Source of the DNA: JARRPM01 sp963765545
Lineage (GTDB): Bacteria > Pseudomonadota > Gammaproteobacteria > Pseudomonadales > Halieaceae
Assembly: GCA_963765545.1 (NCBI GenBank)
Contig: CAVXWW010000004.1
Span: 620,001 to 684,000, forward strand
Direction: 5' to 3'
Length of the DNA stretch: 64,000 nt
Position 1 is the stretch's first letter. Every line of letters starts with the position of its first letter. The translations under genes were made by a program, and so were the position numbers. Below the pieces are notes generated by a model. That model searched no databases. It had not been told where the DNA came from and worked only from the letters and a program-made list of their open reading frames with translations. Positions 8,079 through 16,496 of this stretch are shown here, piece after piece.

Positions 8079-9569
8079 ATGAACGCATACAACACTCTGG
8101 AAGCACGCAAGAAACGGGTCTCCGCACTGAATAACGCGATGGGTATCCTGCACTGGGACCAGCAGACCATGATGCCTGACGGCGCCGCCCCCGCGCGCGC
8201 GTCTGTGCTGGCCGAGCTCAGTGTGATGACACACGAAATGGAAACCGGTACTGAACTGTCAGACCTGATCGATAGCGCGGAAGCCGACGCCGGCCAGCTT
8301 GACCAGTGGCAACGTGCCAACCTGCGCGAGATACGCCACCAGTTTATCCATGCTAATGCGATGCCCGCGGATCTCGTGGAAAAGATGGTAATGGCGGAGT
8401 CGGATGCCCACATGACATGGCGGGTGGCGCGCCCCGCAAACGATTACAAAAGCCTGGCCCCGAAGCTGGATACGTTGTTCCAGCTCAAGCGTGAGGAGGC
8501 CAATATCAAGTCAGCTATTATGGGGGTCACGCCCTATGAAGCCATGCTGGACCAGTTTGATCCCGGCCGACGCGAGATTCAGGTTGACCACATTTTTGAC
8601 GATCTCGAGGCGTTCCTGCCCGGATTTGTGCAACAGGTCATGGAGAAGCAAGCTGCGGGCGCCCAGCCGATTATGCCCGCCGGACCTTTTTCGACAGAAG
8701 CGCAGCGGGAATTGAGCCACGAGGTCATGAAGATTTTTGGCTTCCCCTTCGATCGTGGCCGGCTGGATACCGCGCACCACCCTTTCAGTGGTGGTGCAGA
8801 CGGTGACGTGCGGATAACCACCCGCTACGAAGAAGATGACTTTATGAAAAGCCTGATGGCGGTCATCCATGAAACGGGGCACGCGCTCTACGAAGATGGC
8901 CGTCCACCCCAATGGCTGGGCCAGCCGGTGGGTCACTCCCGGGGCATGACCCTGCACGAGAGCCAGTCACTGCTGCTGGAAATGCAGGCCTCGCGCTCCG
9001 AGGAGTTCATTCGATTTCTGGTGCCACTGATCAAACGCGTCCTGGGCGGCAGCGGACCTGCCTGGGAAGCCGATAACATTCTGCGCATATACCGCAAGGT
9101 AGAGCCCGGCCTGGTACGCGTGTTCGCCGACGAGGTGACCTACCCCCTGCACGTTATCCTGCGCTACCGGCTGGAAAAGGCCATCATCGCTGACGAAATC
9201 AGCACAGCTGATCTGCCGGGTGCCTGGAATGACCTGATGGAGAAACTGGTGGGGGTAAGACCAGCGGATGATACTGATGGCGTGATGCAGGATGTGCATT
9301 GGCCGGAAGGTATTTTCGGCTACTTTCCAACTTATTCACTGGGCGCGATGGCATCCGCCCAGATTTTTGCGGCAGCCCAACGGGATGAGCCGGACATTCT
9401 CCCCGGGCTGGGCCGCGGTGACATTACCCCGTTGTTTAACTGGTTGAACACGCATATCCGCAGCCAGGGATGCCTCTATATGCCGGATGAACTGATTGAG
9501 CAGGCCACCGGTTCCGGCCTCGATACAGCGGCATTCAAGGCCGGTATCACTGCCCGTTACCTCGATTAG
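8079..9569 (+). CDS. M32-family metallocarboxypeptidase (Taq type)
   Basis: 496 residues, full length for M32. The zinc site is seen as HETGHALYE (HExxH) with a downstream Glu in GMTLHESQSLLLEMQASRS. Other family features are the N-terminal ILHWDQQTMMPDGAAPARA, the DPGRREIQVDHIFDDL segment, HPFSGGADGDVRITTRY and GIFGYFPTYSLGAM. The enzyme removes C-terminal residues from peptides and acts in the cytoplasm; there is no signal peptide. ATG 8079 has GGGAG about 8 nt upstream, and the 196 bp before it hold no other gene. It appears monocistronic. Confidence 0.95.
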   Translation: MNAYNTLEARKKRVSALNNAMGILHWDQQTMMPDGAAPARASVLAELSVMTHEMETGTELSDLIDSAEADAGQLDQWQRANLREIRHQFIHANAMPADLVEKMVMAESDAHMTWRVARPANDYKSLAPKLDTLFQLKREEANIKSAIMGVTPYEAMLDQFDPGRREIQVDHIFDDLEAFLPGFVQQVMEKQAAGAQPIMPAGPFSTEAQRELSHEVMKIFGFPFDRGRLDTAHHPFSGGADGDVRITTRYEEDDFMKSLMAVIHETGHALYEDGRPPQWLGQPVGHSRGMTLHESQSLLLEMQASRSEEFIRFLVPLIKRVLGGSGPAWEADNILRIYRKVEPGLVRVFADEVTYPLHVILRYRLEKAIIADEISTADLPGAWNDLMEKLVGVRPADDTDGVMQDVHWPEGIFGYFPTYSLGAMASAQIFAAAQRDEPDILPGLGRGDITPLFNWLNTHIRSQGCLYMPDELIEQATGSGLDTAAFKAGITARYLD

Positions 9570-9658
9570 GGCAGGCCAACCGCCAAATGCGTACTAAACT
9601 GATCAGGTAGGTAGTTTCATTACAGAGATTGGCCGATGACGTGTTGGAGGGCGAAGTC

Positions 9659-10063
9659 ATGACCCAGGCTATCATGGTTATTAGTATCGTCTGTGTCCTG
9701 GTGTGGTTAGCACTGCGCCTGTTTCCGAGGAAGAGAGAGTCAGTCGAAGGAACCTCTACCCGAGCCAGTCCCTTTCACGCTGTCTCCATACATCCTGGTT
9801 CCAGCGCCTGCCAGCAGGCAAAAGCGATGTTACACAACAGATACCTTTCCAGTGAAGCACCTCAGCTACCACTCGCAGAATGCACGGCCCAACGCTGCCG
9901 GTGTGTGTACAAGCACCATTCGGATCGCCGCACTGGAGGCGGAGACAGGCGCGCCATAGGGAGCGCCGCGCAGAATATTCTCCAGACCCGTGGAGATAGT
10001 GAGCGACGCCAAAGCAGAGGTCGCAGGCAAACGGATAATGACGACAATTTGTCCTGGGCCTGA
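9659..10063 (+). CDS. Small membrane-anchored protein with an Arg/Asp-rich tail
   Basis: 134 residues, family not recognised. One N-terminal membrane segment (about residues 4-22, IMVISIVCVLVWLALRLF) is followed by a positively charged stop (PRKRES) and a hydrophilic region. That region includes a Cys cluster CTAQRCRCVYKHHSDRR and two DRR-type repeats (SDRRTGGGDRRAIG and SERRQSRGRRQTDND). Such DRR-rich tails are common in small hypothetical proteins of marine gammaproteobacteria. ATG 9659 is preferred over GTG 9629 because GGAGGG lies just upstream. The topology suggests a cytoplasmic tail. It follows the M32 gene by 89 bp and has no obvious partner. Confidence 0.55.
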   Translation: MTQAIMVISIVCVLVWLALRLFPRKRESVEGTSTRASPFHAVSIHPGSSACQQAKAMLHNRYLSSEAPQLPLAECTAQRCRCVYKHHSDRRTGGGDRRAIGSAAQNILQTRGDSERRQSRGRRQTDNDDNLSWA

Positions 10064-10304
10064 CCCGGGGTGCGGGCAGGGTCAGCGCCCTCCTTCAACG
10101 CTTTTTGGTGCCTGCCGCGTGCCAGCCGGGTCCTTTGCCGCATTCGGGGTGTAATCGTGGCCACCAACCGCGTTAATGGTTACGTCAAAATCATCTGTGC
10201 CCGCCATTCGACGATCTGCTGAGATGCCCTGACGGTGAATGGGCGTCCAGTCATTGATGAACAACGAATATCTTCCCTGGTAGAAAGGTAGGCAGGAGAA
10301 ACTA

Positions 10305-11297
10305 ATGAGTAAATTTTTGATCACTGGCGCCACTGGTTTCATTGGCAATCACGTGACCCGTATGGCACTTGAGGCTGGAGACGAGGTACGCGTGATGGTG
10401 ATGCCCGGCGAGGACCGTTCGCCGCTGGAAGGTATGGATGTGGAGTTCGTCGAGGGCAATCTACTTGATCAATCGACGTTTGCACCGGCCCTGAAGGGTG
10501 TGGAGAAGATGTACCATCTCGCCGCGCTGTTCGCTGTCTGGACCAAGGATCCCGATCTGCACTATAAGATCAATGTGCAGGGTACCGAGGCGTTGATGAA
10601 GGAAGCAATGAAGGCAGATCTTCAGAAGATCGTTTACACCAGTTCCATCGCCGCCATCGGCATCAATCCGGGTGAGATGTCCAATGAGGAAACCCCGTTC
10701 AACTGCTGGCCATGGGCAAGCGAGTACATCATGTCCAAGTTTATTGCCCACCAGGTGGTCAAGGGCCTGGTGAGCAATGGTTTGCCTGCAACCATGGTAT
10801 TGCCCGGCCTGCCCTTCGGGCCCGGTGACCGGGCGCCGACTCCGACCGGGGGATTGATCCTGCAGGTGTTAAAGGGCAAGGCCGGGAACTGGTGGCAGGG
10901 CGGCGTCTGCCCGGTGGATGTGCGCGACGTGGCCCGCGGCCATATCCTGGCAATGGAGAAGGGGCGCATCGGTGAATCTTATTGCTTGACCAACACCGCG
11001 GCCAATATGCCCAACAAGGACCTGATTGAGATGATCGGCCGCATCGCCGGTGTCGAGGGCGTTGCGACCCGAGAGGTATCCGCAAAGGTGATGTTGCGGG
11101 TCGCCCGCCTTATGGAGTGGTGGTCGAAGATAAGCGGCAAGGCACCCTTAACGACCTACAAGAACACCCTGTATATCCTTCAGGAGAATTACGTCGATGC
11201 AAACAAGGCCGTGACGGAACTTGGTATGCCCCAGAGCCCGATTGAACAGGCCGTCGAGGACTCAATCAGCTGGTTCCGCGAAAACGGCTACGTGTAA
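10305..11297 (+). CDS. Extended SDR, dihydroflavonol-reductase/HpnA-like NAD(P) oxidoreductase
   Basis: 330 residues. The cofactor site FLITGATGFIGNHV is at the N terminus. Also seen are the acidic EFVEGNLLD, the catalytic Ser region IVYTSSIAAIG, the YxxxK motif SEYIMSKFIAHQVV, and VLPGLPFGPGDRAPTPTGG. This arrangement is typical of the dihydroflavonol-4-reductase-like SDRs, including the hopanoid-associated HpnA group and sterol-type 3-hydroxy dehydrogenases. Exact substrate cannot be told. A strong Shine-Dalgarno (GGCAGGAG) precedes ATG 10305. It is followed after 48 bp by an acetoacetate-decarboxylase-family gene, so the two probably form an operon acting on the same ketone or hydroxy acid. 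Confidence 0.85.
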   Translation: MSKFLITGATGFIGNHVTRMALEAGDEVRVMVMPGEDRSPLEGMDVEFVEGNLLDQSTFAPALKGVEKMYHLAALFAVWTKDPDLHYKINVQGTEALMKEAMKADLQKIVYTSSIAAIGINPGEMSNEETPFNCWPWASEYIMSKFIAHQVVKGLVSNGLPATMVLPGLPFGPGDRAPTPTGGLILQVLKGKAGNWWQGGVCPVDVRDVARGHILAMEKGRIGESYCLTNTAANMPNKDLIEMIGRIAGVEGVATREVSAKVMLRVARLMEWWSKISGKAPLTTYKNTLYILQENYVDANKAVTELGMPQSPIEQAVEDSISWFRENGYV

Positions 11298-11345
11298 GCC
11301 CGCCCTCACCTTACTGGCTTTTGCCAACTGAGAAAGGACACCCCA

Positions 11346-12188
11346 ATGAAAGCAACCGGCGCCATCTTCGAGGAACTCTCTGTCCAGAGCGAGAAGGGCC
11401 ACAGGCACACGAATAACATCTGCTCAAAAAACTCCGAGAGCAACTACACGATAGACGGCAAGGAAATTTCTTTTCCGGTGATCGTATCCAACGCCTCGAT
11501 GCTGATGAACGGCTTTCTGGTAAATGCGAAGGCCGCGCAGGCTATGCTTGAAGGTAGCGGTTTTCGGGTGGTAGAGATTTTTCCTGGCAAGGCCATCCTG
11601 CAATTGCTGGCTATCGACTACAAAGAGAACGACCTGGGTGACTACAACGAGGGAGCGATTATTTTCCCGGTATTGACGCCTGGAGAAAAGAAGCCCTTTC
11701 CTTTCTTCGGCGCGCTGAAGCGGATGGGCAACGGTACCCTGGGTAACTTCGTGTACAGGATGCCTGTAGACCAGGAATTCACCACCCACGCAGGGCGCTT
11801 CATCTGGGGTTTCCCCAAGTGGGTGAGCCGCATGGATATTGAATTCGGCCCCAGTGTCGCGCGCGGCACCTTTATTGATGAGGATGAACTGGTCTATTCC
11901 ATAGCAGCGAAGACCGGCGGCAATAACACGCCCAAGGAGCAACGCGCTGCTTCACTGGCAATCCGTGACGGCAAGGCATGGAAAACCTATGGCACCAACA
12001 GTAGCTCCGGGTTAACTTTTTCGCTGGGCGGCGAAGCACCGGAGATTGGCGACAGCCACCCGTTGGCAAAAGAGCTGCGTACACTCGGCCTTCCCAAGAA
12101 ACCGATGTTCACCGTTTCCGTCAAACGCACCAAAATGACCTTTGGCAAGCCGGAAAGCATCGACATTGGCGAGCCGTTCTCAAGCTAG
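11346..12188 (+). CDS. Acetoacetate-decarboxylase-family protein
   Basis: 280 residues. The family fold is indicated by YNEGAIIFPV, NFVYRMPVDQEFTTHAGRFIWGFPKWVSRMDIEF and the C-terminal FTVSVKRTKMTF strand. The GFPKW segment holds a lysine at the place where acetoacetate decarboxylase bears its Schiff-base region. ADC-like proteins include many that are not true decarboxylases, so the reaction is open. ATG 11346 is preceded by GAAAGGAC. It is co-directional with the SDR gene 48 bp upstream; a two-step transformation of a beta-keto acid by the pair is an inference. It is the last gene before the tRNA-Cys-targeted accessory region. Confidence 0.8.
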   Translation: MKATGAIFEELSVQSEKGHRHTNNICSKNSESNYTIDGKEISFPVIVSNASMLMNGFLVNAKAAQAMLEGSGFRVVEIFPGKAILQLLAIDYKENDLGDYNEGAIIFPVLTPGEKKPFPFFGALKRMGNGTLGNFVYRMPVDQEFTTHAGRFIWGFPKWVSRMDIEFGPSVARGTFIDEDELVYSIAAKTGGNNTPKEQRAASLAIRDGKAWKTYGTNSSSGLTFSLGGEAPEIGDSHPLAKELRTLGLPKKPMFTVSVKRTKMTFGKPESIDIGEPFSS

Positions 12189-12238
12189 GTCAATCTGACT
12201 TCAGACAGTAAAGATGCTGGAGGAGGTTTGCGAGGTGC

Positions 12239-12300
12239 TGCGCCAGGAGCTTGTGGTCATAAGCCCCTGAATTTGCGACGTTTTAATGGAGGCTCGGGTC
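12239..12300 (+). repeat. Element-end module with tRNA-Cys 3'-end copy (att site)
   Basis: Three conserved blocks occur here with the same spacing as at 35478-35539: TGCGCCAGG (12239), a 23-bp block at 12252-12274 and TGGAGGCTCGGGTC (12287-12300). The last block copies the 3' end of the tRNA-Cys gene at 35600. Distances between blocks are 13 and 35 bp at both places, so this is a duplicated integration end and not chance similarity. Confidence 0.8.
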
Positions 12301-12328
12301 TCACCCGCATGGCTGTATCAATTTGTAG

Positions 12329-13298
12329 CACATAAGATCGGCCCTGCTGGCCGCCCAGGCTAAGGCTGTGACATTCCGCACCGTCTGTGAAAACTTCGCC
12401 GCTAAAAAGAACGAAGGAATACAAAACCCTGAAGCAATCCAAGAAGCTGCACAGCCAATTGCAAACATACGTTTACCCTACGCTGGGGAATCTGATAGTC
12501 GGTGATATCGAGCGCGCCCACACAGTGAAAGCACTGGCCCCTATCTGGGAAACCAAGACTGAAACCGCCAACCGGATTCGAGCCATTCTGGAGCGCATAC
12601 ACGATATGGCAGGGGCGGAAGGTTTACGCACGGGTGACAATCCCGCCCGCTGGAAGGGCAATCTTGACCAGACACTTCCCATGCCCGGAAAAATATCCAA
12701 AGTTCAGCACTTCCGCGCCCTGCCTGTTGATGAGTTGCCCTATTTTATGCATGAGCTTTCCCTTAAGCAGACCGCGGGAGCAATGGCTCTGAGGTTTGGC
12801 ATTTTGACCGCAGCCCGCTCCGGCGAGATTCGCGGTGCGACCTGGGATGAATTCGACCTGTCTAACAAAGTATGGACAATACCCGAGGATCGGATGAAAG
12901 GGGGCAGAGTGCACAGAGTACCGCTATGCCCCGATGCCATCACTTTGCTAAATGCCCTGCCCCGCTTTGATGACAATCATCTGGTTTTTGTCAGTCCCAA
13001 GGGCAAGATGCTATTCGATATGACGCTAACCAAAGTCATCAAGAGCATGGGGCGCACAGTCACACAACATGGCTTTCGCGCCACCTTTCACACATGGGCG
13101 CAGGATCACACTGCTTATCCAGAGGAAGTCTGTGAACTTGCCTTGGCTCACGTGAACAGTGACGCCACACGCGCATCCTATGCGCGATCTGCGCTTATCG
13201 ATAAGCGCCGCCTGCTGATGGCCGACTGGGAGCATATTTGCTACCAGGGTCCTAAAAAAGGCACGGTGGTAGAGATCGGAAATCGCAAAAAAGACTGA
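12329..13298 (+). pseudogene. Decayed P4-type tyrosine integrase
   Basis: The readable frame from GTG 12387 to TGA 13298 encodes the core-binding and catalytic domains of a P4-family integrase: LQTYVYPTLGNLIVGDI, ARWKGNLDQTLP, FGILTAARSGEIRGATWDEFD, the HGFRATFHTWAQ box, LAHVNSDATRASYARS with the catalytic Tyr. The N-terminal arm-binding domain is missing. Just upstream, the segment 12329-12412 encodes an integrase-like stretch (AKAVTFRTVCENFAAKK) in another frame, preceded by a TAG. So there is a frameshift near 12407-12412 plus a 5' deletion. It directly follows the tRNA-Cys 3'-end copy at 12287, the usual place for an island integrase. Probably inactive. Confidence 0.8.
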
Positions 13299-13493
13299 AA
13301 TTCAGAAGCTCTATCAGGCATCAGATAACCCCTTGGTTTCGGGTAGAAACAGTCAGACGGTGCGCGATCGCTTAACTTAAAAACCTTTCTTCTGTTGTTG
13401 GTGAATCAACCTTTTCAGCATTTTGGGCCAAGCGAACCATTTTGTCCCGCTCTTCAAGTATTGCCATTGATAACCCGCCATATTCTCCTCAAG

Positions 13494-15065
13494 TTATTGA
13501 AACCTCGGATCGAAAAGATGAACACTGTGCTCGGCCAAACCAGCACCAGCATTCAGGTAAATGTTGAATACAACATCTATACCGGCAGCCAATAATCTCT
13601 CTTTCTCGTCCTCATAGTGGGCAATGCCGGCCATTTTTCCATGAAACGCAACATGTTTGAGCTGATTTACCGCCTCTAGGTTGTCTTGGAAACTGGGCAT
13701 GGTGAGTATGATAAGTTGAATGTTGTCGAGATTGATCTGTGCCCAAAAGTCAGAATCTTCTGCGTCTCCTGAGATGACATTCCGGCCCATCTTGCAATGT
13801 GCGTTAACACGTTCTCGATCAACATCTACTCCGCACACATCCTTTTTCAAATCGTCCCGCAAGCTATCATAGGCGCCAGCCCCCACGCGGCCCATACCAA
13901 CGACCAATACCGACCCTTCGGGCTGGGAAAACTGGTCTTCCAACAGACGATCAGGTCGCTCGAAACGTTTGATAAACCCGCTCCAGCGCGTGTAAATGTA
14001 ATGGGCTTTGGTATTAATGATGCTAGAAAAAACAAAGGAAAGGGATACGGCCAAAGCCATGATCACCAACCATTCTTTAGCTATCAGCCCGTGGACGACA
14101 CTTGCCGAACAAACTATAAGGCCAAACTCACTATAGTTTGAAAGGCTCAGAGCAGACAAAAAAGAAGTTCGACTACGTAGTCTTAGCCGAGTCAGGCAGA
14201 AAAAAAACAACACCGCTTTAATCGGCAATGCCATCGCCATAATAGCAGCCACACCCAACATATCGACTGTTGGCAGTGCGGTAAATCCAATAGAGAGAAA
14301 AAAGGCGATAAGAAAAATGTCCTTAAAATTGAGCAGGGATCTGGCAAGCTCCGTTGCTTTGCTACCGCCGCTCAATAGCGCAGCAAACACTAGCGCTCCC
14401 AGTTGTGCCTTAAGCCCAACCATCTCAAAAAGTTCACCACCTGTAAGCGCCAGAAAGAACCCCGCCAAAGGCAGCATCTCTCCATGACCACAGCGCTCAA
14501 GCAGCTTATTCAGCATGGGCCTTGCCAGCGGTAGCGCAAACAAAGCCAGCGCCCACCATGACGGGGATTCGTCGGTGGCGAGCGAGACAAATATCACGGC
14601 GGCTATGTCTTGAATGATCAGAATGCCAATGGCTACCTGGCCATGGCGGGCTCGCAGTTCTCCTCTTTCTTCCAGAATTTGAACTGCACATACGGTACTG
14701 CTAAAACTCACTGCAAAACCGATCACCGCGGTGGCGGCCCAATCAAGGCCATCAAAGTATCTAAAGCCTGCGTAGGCCAATATAAAGCTATTTAGTATCG
14801 TCAGCAGCACTATCAATCCCATATGCGCTGTCGTACCAACCCAAATTTCAGTCTTAAACAAATTATGAATATTCAGCTTCAGGCCAATTGTAAAAAGCAG
14901 CAATGTCACACCAAGATCAGCAAGGGTCTGTAGTGAAGCATCTGGCTCTATACCTAGTGCATGCAGCCCAAACCCTGCCGCAAGGTAACCGATGAGAGGC
15001 GGCATGTTTACTTGTTTAACCAAATATCCACAAAGGAACGCTACCGCAACCCAAAGGTAATCCAT
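13494..15065 (-). CDS. CPA2-family cation:proton antiporter with TrkA-N domain
   Basis: 523 residues from ATG 15065 (GGGG upstream); an 18-codon upstream extension is unlikely. About 12 hydrophobic segments cover residues 1-390, with KefB/RosB-type features such as MPPLIGYLAAGFGL, ADLGVTLLLFTIGLKLN, the ion-binding-region GIVIQD-like GILIIQDIAAV and SLSNYSEFGLIV. A C-terminal nucleotide-binding RCK/TrkA-N domain starts SVLVVGMGRVGAGAYDSL. Such proteins exchange K+ or Na+ for protons across the inner membrane, with control by NAD(H). The gene looks richer in A+T than neighbouring core genes, which fits acquired DNA. It is transcribed toward the decayed integrase. Confidence 0.9.
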   Translation of the reverse strand: MDYLWVAVAFLCGYLVKQVNMPPLIGYLAAGFGLHALGIEPDASLQTLADLGVTLLLFTIGLKLNIHNLFKTEIWVGTTAHMGLIVLLTILNSFILAYAGFRYFDGLDWAATAVIGFAVSFSSTVCAVQILEERGELRARHGQVAIGILIIQDIAAVIFVSLATDESPSWWALALFALPLARPMLNKLLERCGHGEMLPLAGFFLALTGGELFEMVGLKAQLGALVFAALLSGGSKATELARSLLNFKDIFLIAFFLSIGFTALPTVDMLGVAAIMAMALPIKAVLFFFCLTRLRLRSRTSFLSALSLSNYSEFGLIVCSASVVHGLIAKEWLVIMALAVSLSFVFSSIINTKAHYIYTRWSGFIKRFERPDRLLEDQFSQPEGSVLVVGMGRVGAGAYDSLRDDLKKDVCGVDVDRERVNAHCKMGRNVISGDAEDSDFWAQINLDNIQLIILTMPSFQDNLEAVNQLKHVAFHGKMAGIAHYEDEKERLLAAGIDVVFNIYLNAGAGLAEHSVHLFDPRFQ

Positions 15066-15420
15066 TGCCGCCCCGTTTGTTATGTACTGCCTGACACACA
15101 ACCATATTGGCTTATTCAAGAGAGCAGGACAATCCGAGAGCAGTCTTAACCTCCGGCCGATAATTTCAATCTGCAGTGCGGGGAAAAAAGAATGCTGGTT
15201 CGAGAAATTGAATTAATATAACCATATAAGATATTGATAATATGTAGGTTATTTGTAAAAGATAGGCGGTCGCACCCATAGTTGCCCCCATCTTGTCCCT
15301 CTCTCCAAGTTGCGCTGGACTTGCTACACTGCGTGTCGCTCGCTGCGCCAGCAGTGTTAGTCTTCGCCGAGGTTGTTTTAGTGATTTACAAGTCGGCATG
15401 CCATAGTCGTCGAGGCCCAA
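15066..15420. other. 355-bp divergent intergenic region
   Basis: No credible gene on either strand. The section around 15200-15260 is strongly A+T rich (TTGAATTAATATAACC and neighbours) and probably holds promoters for the two divergent antiporter genes, but no promoter has good -35 and -10 boxes at proper spacing. Confidence 0.4.
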
Positions 15421-16437
15421 GTGTTTTCTTCCTTGATTCCCAGCATTATCGCCTTTGGCCTCGCTGCCCTGATGATCGGCATCGCGGGCAGCCGGCTGGC
15501 CCGGCTGGCTGATACCTTGGCCGACCGAACCGGCCTGGGCGAAGCGCTCTTCGGGGTCTTGCTCCTTGCTGGTGTTACTTCGCTACCTGATTTCGCCGCG
15601 ACTCTGAGCGCAGCGTTAGACGCTCGTCCAGACCTGGCTATGAGTAACGTCATGGGCAGCATGGCTGCGAACCTGGTGTTTCTTGGCGTGGCTGACATTG
15701 TCTATCGCAAAGCCAATCTGGAACACGCGGCCGCGTCCCCGGTCAACCTGATGCTGGCGGGATTGCTGATTGTGTTGCTGTCTTTGCCGCTGCTCGCGAT
15801 CTTAACGCCGACGGTCACCCTGTGGAACGTGCACCCGATCACGCCGGTGATCGTTGTCGCCTATCTGTTCGGCCTGCGCCTGGTTCGCCACACGCAGGCC
15901 AAGCCCATGTGGTTCCCTAGACTGACCCACCAGACAGTTTCAGATGAGCCTAAAAAGCATTCTGCTGATTCGGCCACTGTGTGGCTGGAGTTCATCGGCA
16001 TGGCTGTCGTGACCGGTCTGGCCGGTTGGATGTTGATGGAGGCCGCCAAGGGTATCGCCGATCTTACCGGGCTTTCCGACACTCTGGTCGGCGGCCTGTT
16101 CACCGCCCTGGCTACTTCTACTCCCGAATTGGTAACCACCATCGCAGCGATAAGAATTGGGGCGCTGACCCTGGCAGTAAGCAATATCTTCGGTACTAAC
16201 TGCTTCAACATGCTAGTTGTCGCCGCAGCTGACGCGGGCTATCCTCACGGCTCGATCTACCATGACATAGCACCGGTTCAAATGATATGGGGTTTGGTTG
16301 GCATTCTGATGACCGCCATACTGCTGCTGGGAATGGTTCGACGAGAAACCTATGGAATCGGCCGAATCGGATTCGAAAGTGCGCTGATCCTGTGCGTTTA
16401 CGCCGTCGCGCTTAGCGCCGTGGCGCTGAGTACCTGA
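15421..16437 (+). CDS. CaCA-family sodium/calcium exchanger
   Basis: 338 residues with about ten membrane segments and the two inverted alpha repeats of the Ca2+:cation antiporter superfamily: the first is LLAGVTSLPDFAATLSAALDARPDLAMSNVMGSMAAN, the second ALATSTPELVTTIAAIRIGALTLAVSNIFGTNCFN. The acidic residues in the two S-x-P-[DE] motifs would bind the ion. Length matches YrbG-type exchangers. The start is GTG 15421. It is 59 bp before the P-type ATPase gene on the same strand, so the two probably form a cation-efflux operon inside the tRNA-Cys-linked accessory region. Confidence 0.88.
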   Translation: MFSSLIPSIIAFGLAALMIGIAGSRLARLADTLADRTGLGEALFGVLLLAGVTSLPDFAATLSAALDARPDLAMSNVMGSMAANLVFLGVADIVYRKANLEHAAASPVNLMLAGLLIVLLSLPLLAILTPTVTLWNVHPITPVIVVAYLFGLRLVRHTQAKPMWFPRLTHQTVSDEPKKHSADSATVWLEFIGMAVVTGLAGWMLMEAAKGIADLTGLSDTLVGGLFTALATSTPELVTTIAAIRIGALTLAVSNIFGTNCFNMLVVAAADAGYPHGSIYHDIAPVQMIWGLVGILMTAILLLGMVRRETYGIGRIGFESALILCVYAVALSAVALST

Positions 16438-16496
16438 GGTGCCCGGCTTCCTGTTCGCTGATGGCGCTTAAACCACAGGGATCACAAGAGATCGCA

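Noticed and set aside
10082..10348. An 88-codon minus-strand frame with an orderly sequence (SLFINDWTPIHRQGISADRR).
   Set aside because: Its 5' end overlaps the SDR start region and no family or good ribosome-binding site is evident. It might be a gene fragment but I cannot support it.
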